Shown: one piece after another, positions 16,576-25,173 of the stretch | Layout: the number at the start of each line of letters is the position of its first letter | How positions within the stretch are numbered: the first letter of the stretch is position 1 | Origin: Streptomyces sp. A3M-1-3 | GTDB lineage: Bacteria > Actinomycetota > Actinomycetes > Streptomycetales > Streptomycetaceae | Length of the DNA: 64,000 nucleotides | Assembly (NCBI RefSeq): GCF_024213665.1 | Contig: NZ_JANAVP010000007.1 | Coordinates: 124,001-188,000 of the forward strand | Direction of reading: 5' to 3' | The notes under the pieces: generated by a model | What the model saw: the letters and a program-made list of their open reading frames with translations, nothing else | Told to the model about the DNA's origin: nothing | Database searches by the model: none | Program-made: the position numbers and the translations under genes

Positions 16576-18027
16576 ATGAGCAAGACATACGCGGGTGCGC
16601 GGCTGCGGCGGTTGCGTGAGGAACGGCGCATGAGCCAGGCCGAGCTGGCCCGCGTCCTGGCGATCTCGCCCAGCTACCTCAATCAGATGGAGCATGACTC
16701 CCGGCCCCTCACCGTGCCGGTGCTGCTGAGGCTGACCGAGGCGTTCGGTGTGGACCCCGGGTTCTTCTCGGAGCGTGACACCAGCAGACTCGTGGCCGAT
16801 CTGCGAGAAGTGCTCGCGAACGAGGTCACCGCCGCCCGGGTGTCGCCGTCCGACCTTGCTGAACTGGCGTCCCGTATGCCGGCCGTGGCTGCCGTCCTGC
16901 TCGATCTCGGACGGCGTAGCCACGCCCTGGCAGAGCGGCTGGCCGAAGCGGCCGAGAGCCGCGGCAACGAGGACCCCTCCCTGCCGCGCTCCCCTCACGA
17001 GGAGATCCGCGAGTTCTTCTACCGGCGGCAGAACTACCTGCATGACACCGACCTCGCCGCGGAGGAACTGGCCCGTGACGTCGGCGTCCGCCCCGGTGAA
17101 GTGGTGCGGGCACTCGCCGCGCGCCTGGTCGAGCGGCACCAAGTGCGCCTGGCCACGGGCTCCGGCCGGCTACATCACTTCGACCCCGCCGCCCGGGTCC
17201 TGCGTCTGTCCAACCGGCTGCGCCCCGGCCAGCAGGCGTTCCGCATGGCCACCCAGCTCGCCCTGCTCGAGTTCGGCGACCGGCTGTCCTCGCTCGCATC
17301 GGAGGACTACGAGGAGGGCTCGGCCACCTGGTCGCTTGCCAGGATCGGTGTGGCGAACTATTTCGCCGCGGCACTGATCCTGCCGTACAGCGCCTTCCAC
17401 ACGGCCGCGGAGGAGGTCCGCTACGACGTCGAGCGGCTCACCGACCGTTTCGGCCTCGGCTACGAGACCGTCTGCCACCGCCTCAGCACCCTCCAGCGGC
17501 CCCGGCTGCGCGGGGTGCCGTTCTCCTTCGTACGGGTCGACCGGGCCGGCAACATGTCCAAGCGCCAGTCCGCCACCGGCTTCCACTTCTCCCGCGCCGG
17601 CGGCACCTGTCCCCTGTGGAACGTGTACGAGGCGTTCGCCGCCCCCGGCCGCATCCATGTCCAGGTCGCCGCCATGCCCGACGGACAGCGCTACCTGTGG
17701 ACCGCCCGAGCCGTCACCCGCCACCGCGGAGGCTGGGGCGAGCCGGGCAAGACGTTCGCCATCGGCCTCGGCTGCGAGGTCCGCCACGCCTCCCGGCTCG
17801 TCTATTCCGACGGGCTCGACCTCGACAACACCTCGGCCGCCACGCCCATCGGCATGGGCTGCCGTATCTGCGAGCGCCTCGACTGCCCGCAACGCGCCGT
17901 GCCGCCCCTCGGCCGCGCACTCACCATCGACGAGAACAGCAGCACCTTCGTGCCCTATCCCGTCGCGGACGCGCCGGACCGAGAACCCTGGCGCTCGAGC
18001 ACTGCGCGCCCCTCGTCACGCGCGTAG
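16576..18027 (+). CDS. ramB: RamB-type short-chain acyl regulator (Xre HTH + ScfR domain)
   Basis: The 483-residue protein has an N-terminal HTH (LRRLREERRMSQAELARVLA, then SYLNQMEHDSRPL). The middle is related to IrrE/M78 peptidases but lacks a HExxH (TQLALLEFGDRL). The C-terminal ScfR region has LGCEVRHASRLVYSDGLDL and GMGCRICERLDCPQRA, a Cys-rich acyl-CoA-sensing type. Corynebacterial RamB controls aceA, aceB and acetate activation. Here the gene is divergent from aceA, so it probably governs the glyoxylate operon. An ATG with GGAAGGGGCC upstream sets the start. Confident on family, inferred on target. Confidence 0.88.
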   Translation: MSKTYAGARLRRLREERRMSQAELARVLAISPSYLNQMEHDSRPLTVPVLLRLTEAFGVDPGFFSERDTSRLVADLREVLANEVTAARVSPSDLAELASRMPAVAAVLLDLGRRSHALAERLAEAAESRGNEDPSLPRSPHEEIREFFYRRQNYLHDTDLAAEELARDVGVRPGEVVRALAARLVERHQVRLATGSGRLHHFDPAARVLRLSNRLRPGQQAFRMATQLALLEFGDRLSSLASEDYEEGSATWSLARIGVANYFAAALILPYSAFHTAAEEVRYDVERLTDRFGLGYETVCHRLSTLQRPRLRGVPFSFVRVDRAGNMSKRQSATGFHFSRAGGTCPLWNVYEAFAAPGRIHVQVAAMPDGQRYLWTARAVTRHRGGWGEPGKTFAIGLGCEVRHASRLVYSDGLDLDNTSAATPIGMGCRICERLDCPQRAVPPLGRALTIDENSSTFVPYPVADAPDREPWRSSTARPSSRA

Positions 18028-18147
18028 TGCAGCCTCCCCCAGGGCCGTGGCAGTTCGGCAGGGACCTGCCGCAGGCGATTCACATCACGTGCGTCGACTA
18101 TGCGTCAAGATATCGCGCACATAGCGCACACGGCACGAACCTGCACG

Positions 18148-19476
18148 TCAGGACCGCTTTTCCGCAGGCTCAAGGATCGCCACGCACTCCACGTGATGCG
18201 TCATCGGGAAGAGGTCGAACGCGCGCAGGGTGCGCGGCTTGTAGCCGCCCTCACGAAAGTACGCCAGGTCGCGCGCCAGCGCCGCCGGGTCGCAGGCGAC
18301 GTACGCGATCCGGCGGGCGCCCAGTCCCGTCAGGTGCCTTACCGTCTGCTTGCCCGCGCCGGCCCTCGGCGGGTCCAGGACGATCAGGTCGGCCTCGGTG
18401 ATCTTGGTGCGCGGCAGGACCTGCTCGACCTTGCCCTGCTCGATGCGTACACGTTCCAGGTCCTGGAGGTTGTGCCGGGCGTCCTCGACGGCGCGCTTGG
18501 TGGACTCGATCCCGAGCACCGCGCCGGTGTCCCCGACGCGCTCCGCGATGGCGCCCGCGAACAGGCCCACACCGCAGTACAGGTCGAGGGCCATCTCGCC
18601 CTTGCGCGGCATCAGCCCCTGCATCACGGCCTGCACCAGTACGTCGGCGGCCTGCGGGTGCACCTGCCAGAAGCCGCCCATGCCCACGCGGTACGTACGG
18701 CCGTCGGCGCGCTCACGTACGAAGGGGCGCCCGTGCACCCGGTGCACCCCGCCGTCCCGCTCCTCCACCCGCAGCACGGAGACCGGCTTGTCCAGCTCGA
18801 CGAGGGGCAGCCGGCCGCCCGGCTGCGGGGTGAGGATGACCTGCCGGTCACCCGACCCGCTGGCGGCGATCGCCTCGACCGTCGCCATCTGCGGCCACTC
18901 GCGCTTCTCGATGCCGAGCTCCGACACACCTTCGGCGGCGATCATGCAGTGCTCGATCGGCTCGACGTCGTGCGAGCGGTGCTTGCGCAGCCCGGCGCGC
19001 CCGTCGGCGTCGATCGCGTACTGCACGCGCGTGCGCCAGGCCGGCACCACACCCGCGGGCACCTTGTCGCCGGGTGCTGGGACGACCGTGCCGTCCCAGC
19101 CGGCCTCCTCCGGCGTGAGGCCCGCCAGGCGCTTCAGCTGCTCGGCGATCACCTCGCCCTTGAGCCGGCGCTGGGCGCCGGGCTTGGCATGCTGCCAGTC
19201 GCAGCCACCGCACTTGCCCGGTCCGGCGTACGGACAAGGCGCCTCGACCCGGTCCTTGGACGCTTCGAGGACGGTGACGGCGTCGGCGCGCAGGAACCGG
19301 GAGTCCTCCTCGCCCTCGGTGACCTTGGCGACGACCCTCTCGCCGGGCAGTGCGTGCCGTACGAACAGCACGCGGCCCTCTTCGGTACGGGCGATGCAGT
19401 GGCCGCCGTGCGCGACGGGGCCGACCTCGACCTCGTACTCATCCCCCACCAGTGACGCCTTCGGTTCGCTCTGCAT
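18148..19476 (-). CDS. TrmA/RumA-family RNA (uracil-5-)-methyltransferase
   Basis: The 442-residue protein has an N-terminal TRAM domain (VGPVAHGGHCIARTEEGRVLF). A Cys cluster follows (CPYAGPGKCGGCDWQHA), likely a 4Fe-4S site as in RlmD, then a Rossmann methyltransferase fold (MALDLYCGVGLFAGAIAERV). The C-terminal motifs are DLIVLDPPRAGAGK and the nucleophile region IAYVACDPAALARDLAY. It would methylate uridine C5 in rRNA or tRNA; the exact site cannot be told. It is a single gene; its leader contains an exact 15-bp tandem duplication at 19493-19522. Confidence 0.9.
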   Translation of the reverse strand: MQSEPKASLVGDEYEVEVGPVAHGGHCIARTEEGRVLFVRHALPGERVVAKVTEGEEDSRFLRADAVTVLEASKDRVEAPCPYAGPGKCGGCDWQHAKPGAQRRLKGEVIAEQLKRLAGLTPEEAGWDGTVVPAPGDKVPAGVVPAWRTRVQYAIDADGRAGLRKHRSHDVEPIEHCMIAAEGVSELGIEKREWPQMATVEAIAASGSGDRQVILTPQPGGRLPLVELDKPVSVLRVEERDGGVHRVHGRPFVRERADGRTYRVGMGGFWQVHPQAADVLVQAVMQGLMPRKGEMALDLYCGVGLFAGAIAERVGDTGAVLGIESTKRAVEDARHNLQDLERVRIEQGKVEQVLPRTKITEADLIVLDPPRAGAGKQTVRHLTGLGARRIAYVACDPAALARDLAYFREGGYKPRTLRAFDLFPMTHHVECVAILEPAEKRS

Positions 19477-19492
19477 GGTGGGGTGACTCCAG

Positions 19493-19522
19493 GGTCTGAG
19501 GGTGAAAGGTCTGAGGGTGAAA
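19493..19522. repeat. Exact 15-bp tandem duplication upstream of the RNA methyltransferase gene
   Basis: GGTCTGAGGGTGAAA is present twice without a gap (19493-19507 and 19508-19522), 17 bases upstream of the leftward start at 19476. It may lie in the untranslated leader. Confidence 0.9.
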
Positions 19523-19594
19523 AGGAACGGCCGGACAACAGCCCACCAGTCTACGTGGGCGTGGTCCGGCCGTTCACCACCTGAACGCAGGGCC

Positions 19595-21643
19595 TCAGCT
19601 CTTGGCGCTGGGCTCCTTGGGCCGCTGGTCCACGGGACCGCGGCGCACCGACCCGGGAGCGTTCCACTCCTGGCGCTTCTTGGCCCGCTTCTTCGCCAGC
19701 TCGGAGGACTCCAGCTGGTACGGCACCGAGGTCACCATGACGCCCGGAGTGAAGAGCAGCCGGCCCTTGAGCCGCAGCGCGCTCTGGTTGTGCAACAGGT
19801 GCTCGTACCAGTGGCCGACCACGTACTCCGGGATGTAGACACTGACCGCGTCGCGCGGGTTGTCGGTGCGCAGCCCCTTCACGTACTCGACGACCGGCCG
19901 CGTGATCTCGCGGTACGGCGAGTCGAGGATCTTCAGCGGCACATTGATGCCGCGCCGCTCCCACTCGTCCTTGAGCGCCTTGGTCTCGGCCGGGTCGACG
20001 CTGATGCTGAGGGCCTCCAGCGTGTCGGAGCGGGTCAGCTTGGCGAACGCGAGTGCGCGCAGCGTCGGCTTGTGGACCTTGGAGACCAGGACGATGGAGC
20101 GGACGCGGGAGGGCCGCACGCTGTCGTCGGACGGGCCTTCGGCGGCGGCGATCTCGTCGGCGACCCGGTCGTAGTGCTTACGGATCGCGCTCATCGTCGC
20201 GTAGAAGATCACCATGCCCAGCAGGGCGACCCAGGCGCCGTGGGTGAACTTGGTGGCGAGGACGACCACCAGCACCAGGCCGGTGAAGAAAGCGCCGAAG
20301 GTGTTGATCGCGCGGGAGCGGATCATGCGGCGGCGCGCGGCCGGGTCGCGCTCGGTCTTCAGGTGCCGGTTCCAGTGCCGGACCATGCCGGTCTGGCTGA
20401 GCGTGAAGGACACGAAGACGCCGACGATGTAGAGCTGGATCAGCTTCGTCGAGTCGGCCCCGTACACCCAGACCAGCAGCATGGCCGCGCCCGCCAGCAG
20501 CACAATGCCGTTGGAGAAGGTCAGCCGGTCGCCGCGGGTGTGCAGCTGGCGCGGCAGGTAGCGGTCCTGCGCCAGGATCGAGCCGAGCAGCGGGAAGCCG
20601 TTGTACGCGGTGTTGGCGGCCAGGAAGAGGACCAGCGCGGTGGCCGCGGCGAGCAGCACGAAGAAGAAGGTGCCGTCGCCGAAGACGGCGGCCGCGACCT
20701 GCGAGATCACCGGGTCCTGGACGTACTCGCTACCGACGGGAGTGCCGTTCTGCAGCAGGTCGTGGGCAGGGTTCTCGGCCATCTTCACATTCGTGGCCAT
20801 GGCCAGGCCGATGATGCCGCAGAACATGGTGACGGCGAAGGCGCCCATGAGAAGCAGGGTGGTGGCGGCGTTCTTGCTCTTCGGCTTGCGGAAGGCGGGG
20901 ACGCCGTTGCTGATCGCCTCGACGCCGGTGAGCGCCGCACAGCCGGAGGAGAAGGCCCGCAGGAGCAGGAAGACCAGCGCGATGCCGGCGAGGCCCTGTT
21001 CCTCGGCCTTGATGGTGAAGTCGGCGGTCGGGGCCTTCATGGTCTCGTCGAGGACGAGGCCCTGGAAGGCGCCCCAGGCGACCATGATGAAGACGCCCGC
21101 GACGAAGACATAAGTCGGGATCGCGAAGAGCTTGCCCGACTCCTTCACGCCGCGCAGGTTCATCAGCGTCAGCAGAACGATGATCCCGATGGCGCAGGCG
21201 ACCTTGTGCTCCACGACGAAGGGGATGGCGGAGCCGAGGTTCTCGACTCCGGAGGAGATCGACACGGCGACCGTGAGGACGTAGTCGACGAGCAGGGCGC
21301 TGGCGACGGTGAGGCCGGCCTTGGGCCCGAGGTTGGTGTTGGCGACCTCGTAGTCGCCGCCACCGCTCGGGTACGCGTGCACGTTCTGCCGGTACGAAGC
21401 CACAACGGTGAACATCAGCACGACGACCGCAGCCGCGATCCACGGGCTGAAGTGGTAGGCCGACACACCCGCGATGGAGAGCACGAGGAGGACTTCCCCG
21501 GGCGCGTACGCCACAGAGGAGAGCGGGTCGGACGCAAAGACGGGGAGTGCGATGCGCTTGGGCAGGAGGGTTTCTCCCAGGCGGTCGCTGCGCAGGGCCC
21601 GGCCGATCAGGATCCGTTTGGGCACGTCGGTCAGTTTGGACAC
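19595..21643 (-). CDS. KimA-like APC-superfamily potassium transporter
   Basis: The 682-residue protein has 12 membrane segments starting FASDPLSSVAYAPGEVLLVL and SYRQNVHAYPSGGGDYEV. Later segments are AFSSGCAALTGVEAISNGVP and FVSFTLSQTGMVRHW. A cytoplasmic C-terminal domain of about 200 residues contains the KimA-like segment HLLHNQSALRLKGRLLF. The pattern follows B. subtilis KimA, a K+/H+ symporter controlled by c-di-AMP, more closely than amino-acid permeases. It is divergent from two RCK/TrkA genes, which supports a potassium role. The GTG at 21643 is preceded closely by TACGAT and no Shine-Dalgarno, suggesting a leaderless mRNA. Confidence 0.85.
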   Translation of the reverse strand: MSKLTDVPKRILIGRALRSDRLGETLLPKRIALPVFASDPLSSVAYAPGEVLLVLSIAGVSAYHFSPWIAAAVVVLMFTVVASYRQNVHAYPSGGGDYEVANTNLGPKAGLTVASALLVDYVLTVAVSISSGVENLGSAIPFVVEHKVACAIGIIVLLTLMNLRGVKESGKLFAIPTYVFVAGVFIMVAWGAFQGLVLDETMKAPTADFTIKAEEQGLAGIALVFLLLRAFSSGCAALTGVEAISNGVPAFRKPKSKNAATTLLLMGAFAVTMFCGIIGLAMATNVKMAENPAHDLLQNGTPVGSEYVQDPVISQVAAAVFGDGTFFFVLLAAATALVLFLAANTAYNGFPLLGSILAQDRYLPRQLHTRGDRLTFSNGIVLLAGAAMLLVWVYGADSTKLIQLYIVGVFVSFTLSQTGMVRHWNRHLKTERDPAARRRMIRSRAINTFGAFFTGLVLVVVLATKFTHGAWVALLGMVIFYATMSAIRKHYDRVADEIAAAEGPSDDSVRPSRVRSIVLVSKVHKPTLRALAFAKLTRSDTLEALSISVDPAETKALKDEWERRGINVPLKILDSPYREITRPVVEYVKGLRTDNPRDAVSVYIPEYVVGHWYEHLLHNQSALRLKGRLLFTPGVMVTSVPYQLESSELAKKRAKKRQEWNAPGSVRRGPVDQRPKEPSAKS

Positions 21644-21665
21644 GCAGAGGATCGTATGCGTTCGA
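21644..21665 (-). promoter_or_regulatory. Candidate -10 element for a leaderless kimA-like mRNA
   Basis: On the leftward strand TACGAT (21656-21651) ends seven bases before the GTG at 21643, the right distance for transcription to begin at the start codon. No ribosome-binding sequence fits between. The -35 region is not obvious. Confidence 0.4.
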
Positions 21666-21865
21666 TATGAACGGCGCCCACCCACCACCCCCCAGGCGCT
21701 GCGGAATCTCGCGCTCGTACAGCACTCGCACAATGCTGTACGGCACTCGCACAGCACAAGGGGTCCCGGGTGCGACCGCGCATGTGTAGCTTTGGCGACG
21801 GTCTGAGACCCTGTTAAACCTGAGCACGATTTGGGCCAGAACTATTGACAGCCGGAAGGACGGGC

Positions 21866-22534
21866 GTGCACATCGTCATCATGGGCTGCGGAAGAGTGGG
21901 TTCCGCTCTCGCGCAGACCCTGGAGAAGCAGGGCCACACGGTCGCTGTCGTCGACCAGGACCCCACCGCCTTCCGCCGGCTGGGCTCGGGCTTCGGCGGC
22001 CGTCGGGTCACCGGAGTCGGCTTCGACCAGGACACGCTGCGGGAGGCCGGCATCGAGGACGCCGGCGCCTTCGCCGCCGTGAGCAGCGGTGACAACTCCA
22101 ACATCATCGCGGCCCGGGTGGCCCGCGAGATGTTCGGTGTCGAGAACGTCGCGGCCCGGATCTACGACCCCCGCCGCGCCGAGGTCTACCAGCGCCTCGG
22201 CATTCCGACGGTCGCCACCGTCCGCTGGACGGCCGACCAGATGCTGCGTCGGCTGCTGCCGTCCGGCTCCGAGCCGCTGTGGCGCGACCCGAGCGGCGGG
22301 GTGCAGCTCGCCGAGGTGCACACCTCCTCCGCCTGGGTCGGTCACAAGATCAGCAAGCTCCAGGACGAGACAGGCGTACGCGTCGCCTTCCTCACCCGGC
22401 TGGGCGAGGCGATGCTGCCCACGTCCCAGACTGTGCTGCAGGAGGGCGACCTGGTGCACGTGATGATGCGCAGCGACGAGATCGAGAAGGTCGAGGCGGC
22501 GTTCGCCGAAGGGCCCGAGGAGGCACACGCATGA
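21866..22534 (+). CDS. TrkA-family RCK potassium-uptake regulator (CeoB-like)
   Basis: The 222-residue protein has an N-terminal NAD-binding Rossmann fold (VHIVIMGCGRVGSALAQTLE, then VDQDPTAFRRLG) and a C-terminal TrkA-C/RCK_C domain (GVQLAEVHTSSAWVGHKIS to LVHVMMRSDEIEKVEAAF). It would regulate a K+ transporter by nucleotide binding. The GTG at 21866 has GGAAGGA upstream; the TTG seven codons earlier gives an atypical N-terminus. It overlaps the next TrkA gene by ATGA. No TrkH/KtrB pore is encoded nearby, and the divergent KimA-like transporter is the obvious partner. Confidence 0.9.
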   Translation: MHIVIMGCGRVGSALAQTLEKQGHTVAVVDQDPTAFRRLGSGFGGRRVTGVGFDQDTLREAGIEDAGAFAAVSSGDNSNIIAARVAREMFGVENVAARIYDPRRAEVYQRLGIPTVATVRWTADQMLRRLLPSGSEPLWRDPSGGVQLAEVHTSSAWVGHKISKLQDETGVRVAFLTRLGEAMLPTSQTVLQEGDLVHVMMRSDEIEKVEAAFAEGPEEAHA

Positions 22535-23208
22535 GGGTCGCGATCGCCGGGGCCGGTGCGGTGGGCCGTTCCATCGCGGGCGAACTGCTCGAGAACGGGC
22601 ACGAGGTCCTGCTCATCGACAAGGCGCCGACCGCCATCTCGGTGGAGCGGGTGCCGCAGGCCGAGTGGCTGCTGGCCGACGCCTGTGAGATCACCTCGCT
22701 GGACGAGGCCGCGCTGCAGCGCTGCAATGTCGTGATCGCGGCGACCGGCGACGACAAGGTGAACCTGGTCGTGTCGCTGCTCGCCAAGACCGAGTACGGG
22801 GTGCCGCGGGTCGTGGCCCGGGTGAACAACCCCAAGAACGAGTGGCTGTTCAACGAGTCCTGGGGCGTCGATGTGGCCGTCTCCACGCCGCGTCTGATGT
22901 CCGCCCTGGTCGAGGAGGCGGTGAGCGTCGGCGATCTCGTACGGCTGCTGCGCTTCAGCCATGGCGACGCCAACCTCGTCGAGCTGACCCTGCCGCCCGA
23001 GTCGGCCCTGGCAGGCACCCAGATCGGCGATGTTGCCTGGCCCGAGGACACCTCGCTGGTCACCATCATCCGCGGCAGCCGGGTGCTCACGCCGCACGGC
23101 GAGGAGACCCTGGAGCCGGGCGACGAGCTGCTGTTCGTGGCCGCCCAGGCACGCGAGGAGCAGCTGGAGGACCTGCTGTCGGTCCGCCGCGTCGACACCT
23201 CGGGCTGA
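22531..23208 (+). CDS. Second TrkA-family RCK protein (CeoC-like)
   Basis: The 225-residue protein repeats the Rossmann plus TrkA-C layout: MRVAIAGAGAVGRSIAGEL, LIDKAPTAISVERVPQAEWL, VVIAATGDDKVNLVVSLLAK, and a C-terminal domain ending GDELLFVAAQAREEQLEDLL. It is translationally coupled to the first RCK gene, and the two probably form a hetero-oligomeric ring. A strong terminator follows at 23230. Mycobacterial ceoB-ceoC beside an APC-type permease is the same arrangement as I remember it. Confidence 0.92.
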   Translation: MRVAIAGAGAVGRSIAGELLENGHEVLLIDKAPTAISVERVPQAEWLLADACEITSLDEAALQRCNVVIAATGDDKVNLVVSLLAKTEYGVPRVVARVNNPKNEWLFNESWGVDVAVSTPRLMSALVEEAVSVGDLVRLLRFSHGDANLVELTLPPESALAGTQIGDVAWPEDTSLVTIIRGSRVLTPHGEETLEPGDELLFVAAQAREEQLEDLLSVRRVDTSG

Positions 23209-23229
23209 GGCCCGTACGCATCTACGCAA

Positions 23230-23267
23230 GAAGGGCCCGGGAAACCTGACGGTTTCCCGGGCCCTTC
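23230..23267. terminator. Strong terminator between the RCK pair and the DUF3159 gene
   Basis: Perfect 17-bp arms (GAAGGGCCCGGGAAACC at 23230-23246, complement at 23251-23267) surround a TGAC loop. It lies between convergent genes, so it may act in both directions. Confidence 0.85.
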
Positions 23268-23281
23268 GGGCTTGCGAGGTC

Positions 23282-24025
23282 TCAGACCTCGCCGCGCGAG
23301 GCAGCGGCCTTGCGCTCTTTCTCGGCCTTCTCCTGCACCTCCACCTCGGCGAAGACGTCGATGGGCGGCGGTGCCTTGGCCAGGAAGACCCAGGTGAGGT
23401 AGACCGCCAGCAGGAACGGCGGGATCTTGAGCGCGACGAGCACCCAGCCGAGGTGTTCGGTGTCGGCCCACCAGTAGAGCGGGAAGAGGATCGCGCACTT
23501 GGTGAGCAGGATCAGGCCCCAGGCCCAGCTGGCCTTGGTGTATGCCTTCTTGCGGCCCGGGTTCCGGGTGCGCCAGGAGAGGTTCTCCTTGAAGACCGGG
23601 CCCAGGATCAGCCCGATCAGCGGGACGCCCGCGATCGAGGTGATGATGTACGCGAGTGCAAGGCCGAGGGTGTAGAGCATGCCCGGCAGGTAGAAGTCCT
23701 TGGCGTTGCCGGTCATCATCGCGAAGACCACACCGAAGGCGACCCCGAAGACGCCGCTGAACGCGTGCTTGACGGTGTCCTTCCTGACCAGCCGGACGGC
23801 GACGAGCAGCAGGGAGACCGTCAGGGCCGCGATGGCCGAGACATGCAGGTCCTTGTTGACCGTGAAGATCGTCACGAACAACAGACCGGGGAGGACGGTC
23901 TCCACCATGCCCCGGACCCCGCCGAAGGCCTCGAACAGCGCAGCTTCGGTCACGGCCCTCGCCTCGCCCTCGCTCTCACCCTCGCTGTCCTGTCCGGTCG
24001 TGGTCGGCTTGTCAAGAGACGTCAC
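23282..24025 (-). CDS. DUF3159 membrane protein
   Basis: The 247-residue actinobacterial membrane protein has an acidic N-terminus (DSEGESEGEA) and ALFEAFGGVRGMVETVLPGL. About six hydrophobic segments follow, including FSGVFGVAFGVVFAMMTGNA and IIGL-type helices, with the signature SWRTRNPGRKKAYTKASWAWG. The family (PF11361) is of unknown function and near-universal in actinobacteria, usually downstream of an OB-fold protein gene, as here with a three-base gap. That conserved pairing suggests shared function. A 19-base palindrome covers its stop codon. Confidence 0.88.
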   Translation of the reverse strand: MTSLDKPTTTGQDSEGESEGEARAVTEAALFEAFGGVRGMVETVLPGLLFVTIFTVNKDLHVSAIAALTVSLLLVAVRLVRKDTVKHAFSGVFGVAFGVVFAMMTGNAKDFYLPGMLYTLGLALAYIITSIAGVPLIGLILGPVFKENLSWRTRNPGRKKAYTKASWAWGLILLTKCAILFPLYWWADTEHLGWVLVALKIPPFLLAVYLTWVFLAKAPPPIDVFAEVEVQEKAEKERKAAASRGEV

Positions 24026-24028
24026 CGG

Positions 24029-24436
24029 CTACTCCTGTCCGAGCGGTCGCAGTTCGTACTTGGGATTGAAGAGCACCCGGCGTCCGTGGTTCATGGAGAT
24101 CCGGCCGGACGCGATCATTCGGCGGCCCGGCTCTATGCCCACGATGGAGCGGCGGCCGAGCCAGACCACGTCCAGGGCGGCGGAGCCGTCGAACAGCTCC
24201 GCCTCCAGGGCCGGCACACCGGCCCGCGGCCGCAGGGTGACCGTGCGCAAGGTACCAGTCACCTTGACTATCTCGCGGTCATGGCAGTCGAAGATCCGCG
24301 TACACCCCGCGGCCTCTGCGTCCTCCTGCAACTCCGCGGAGTGCAGATCCTCCTGCGAGGTGGACAGCCGCTCGATCATCCGGCGGAAGCGGCCTGCCGA
24401 CTTTGCCGGCTTCTCGGAACGAGGTACAGCACTCAT
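24029..24436 (-). CDS. OB-fold nucleic-acid-binding domain protein
   Basis: The 135-residue protein has a helical N-terminus (RFRRMIERLSTSQEDLHSAE). A single OB fold follows: IVKVTGTLRTVTLRPRAGVP, LEAELFDGSAALDVVWLGRR and RMIASGRISMNHGRRVLFNP. Similar domains occur in RecG and in tRNA/ssDNA-binding proteins; no catalytic part is present. It is transcribed with the DUF3159 gene. Family call is sound; ligand unknown. Confidence 0.85.
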   Translation of the reverse strand: MSAVPRSEKPAKSAGRFRRMIERLSTSQEDLHSAELQEDAEAAGCTRIFDCHDREIVKVTGTLRTVTLRPRAGVPALEAELFDGSAALDVVWLGRRSIVGIEPGRRMIASGRISMNHGRRVLFNPKYELRPLGQE

Positions 24437-24460
24437 ACATGAAGCCTACCGGGGCACGGT

Positions 24461-25147
24461 TCAGGAGCGTTCGAAGCGGTATCCCATTCCTGGCTCGGTG
24501 ACGAAGTGCCGAGGGTGCGACGGGTCGGCCTCGAGCTTGCGGCGCAGCTGCGCCATGTAGACCCGCAGGTAGTTGGTCTCGGTGCCGTACGAGGGCCCCC
24601 AGACCTCCTGGAGCAGCTGCTTCTGGCTGACCAGCCGGCCGGTGTTGCGGACCAGCACCTCCAGCAGGTGCCACTCGGTGGGGGTCAGGCGTACGTCGCG
24701 GCCCTCGCGGTTGACCTTCTTGGCGGCCAGATCGACGGTGAAGCCCTCGGTCTCCACGATCACCTCGTCGTCGCCCGCGCCGGTGGGCTCGGCTCGGCGG
24801 ACGGCGGCGCGCAGCCGGGCCAGCAGCTCGTCCATGCCGAACGGCTTGGTGACGTAGTCGTCGGCGCCCGCGTCCAGCGCCTCGACCTTCTCGTCGGAGG
24901 TCTGGCGGGCGGAGAGCACCAGGATCGGGACGCGGGTCCAGCCGCGCAGCCCCTTGATCACCTCGACGCCGTCCATGTCGGGCAGGCCCAGGTCGAGGAC
25001 GATCACATCGGGATGGCGGGCGGCGGCGAGCTGAAGGGCGGTCGCGCCGTCGGGGGCCGCGTCCACCTCGTACTTGCGCGCCTTGAGGTTGATCACGAGG
25101 GCGCGCACGATCTGCGGCTCGTCGTCGACCACGAGCACCCTGGTCAT
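24461..25147 (-). CDS. kdpE: KdpE-type response regulator
   Basis: An OmpR/KdpE-family regulator with receiver domain MTRVLVVDDEPQIVRAL, phosphoacceptor Asp in VIVLDLGLPDMDG, and Lys in DDYVTKPFGMDELL. The winged-helix output domain reads TPTEWHLLEVLVRNTGRLVS and RVYMAQLRRKLEAD. I start it at ATG 25147, where family members begin; a GTG at 25177 overlapping the kdpD stop would add ten residues and is possible. It is the partner of the adjacent KdpD. Its usual target operon kdpFABC is not in the window. Confidence 0.92.
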   Translation of the reverse strand: MTRVLVVDDEPQIVRALVINLKARKYEVDAAPDGATALQLAAARHPDVIVLDLGLPDMDGVEVIKGLRGWTRVPILVLSARQTSDEKVEALDAGADDYVTKPFGMDELLARLRAAVRRAEPTGAGDDEVIVETEGFTVDLAAKKVNREGRDVRLTPTEWHLLEVLVRNTGRLVSQKQLLQEVWGPSYGTETNYLRVYMAQLRRKLEADPSHPRHFVTEPGMGYRFERS

Positions 25148-25173
25148 GCGGGGGCCTGCTTTCTGCTGTCCGG

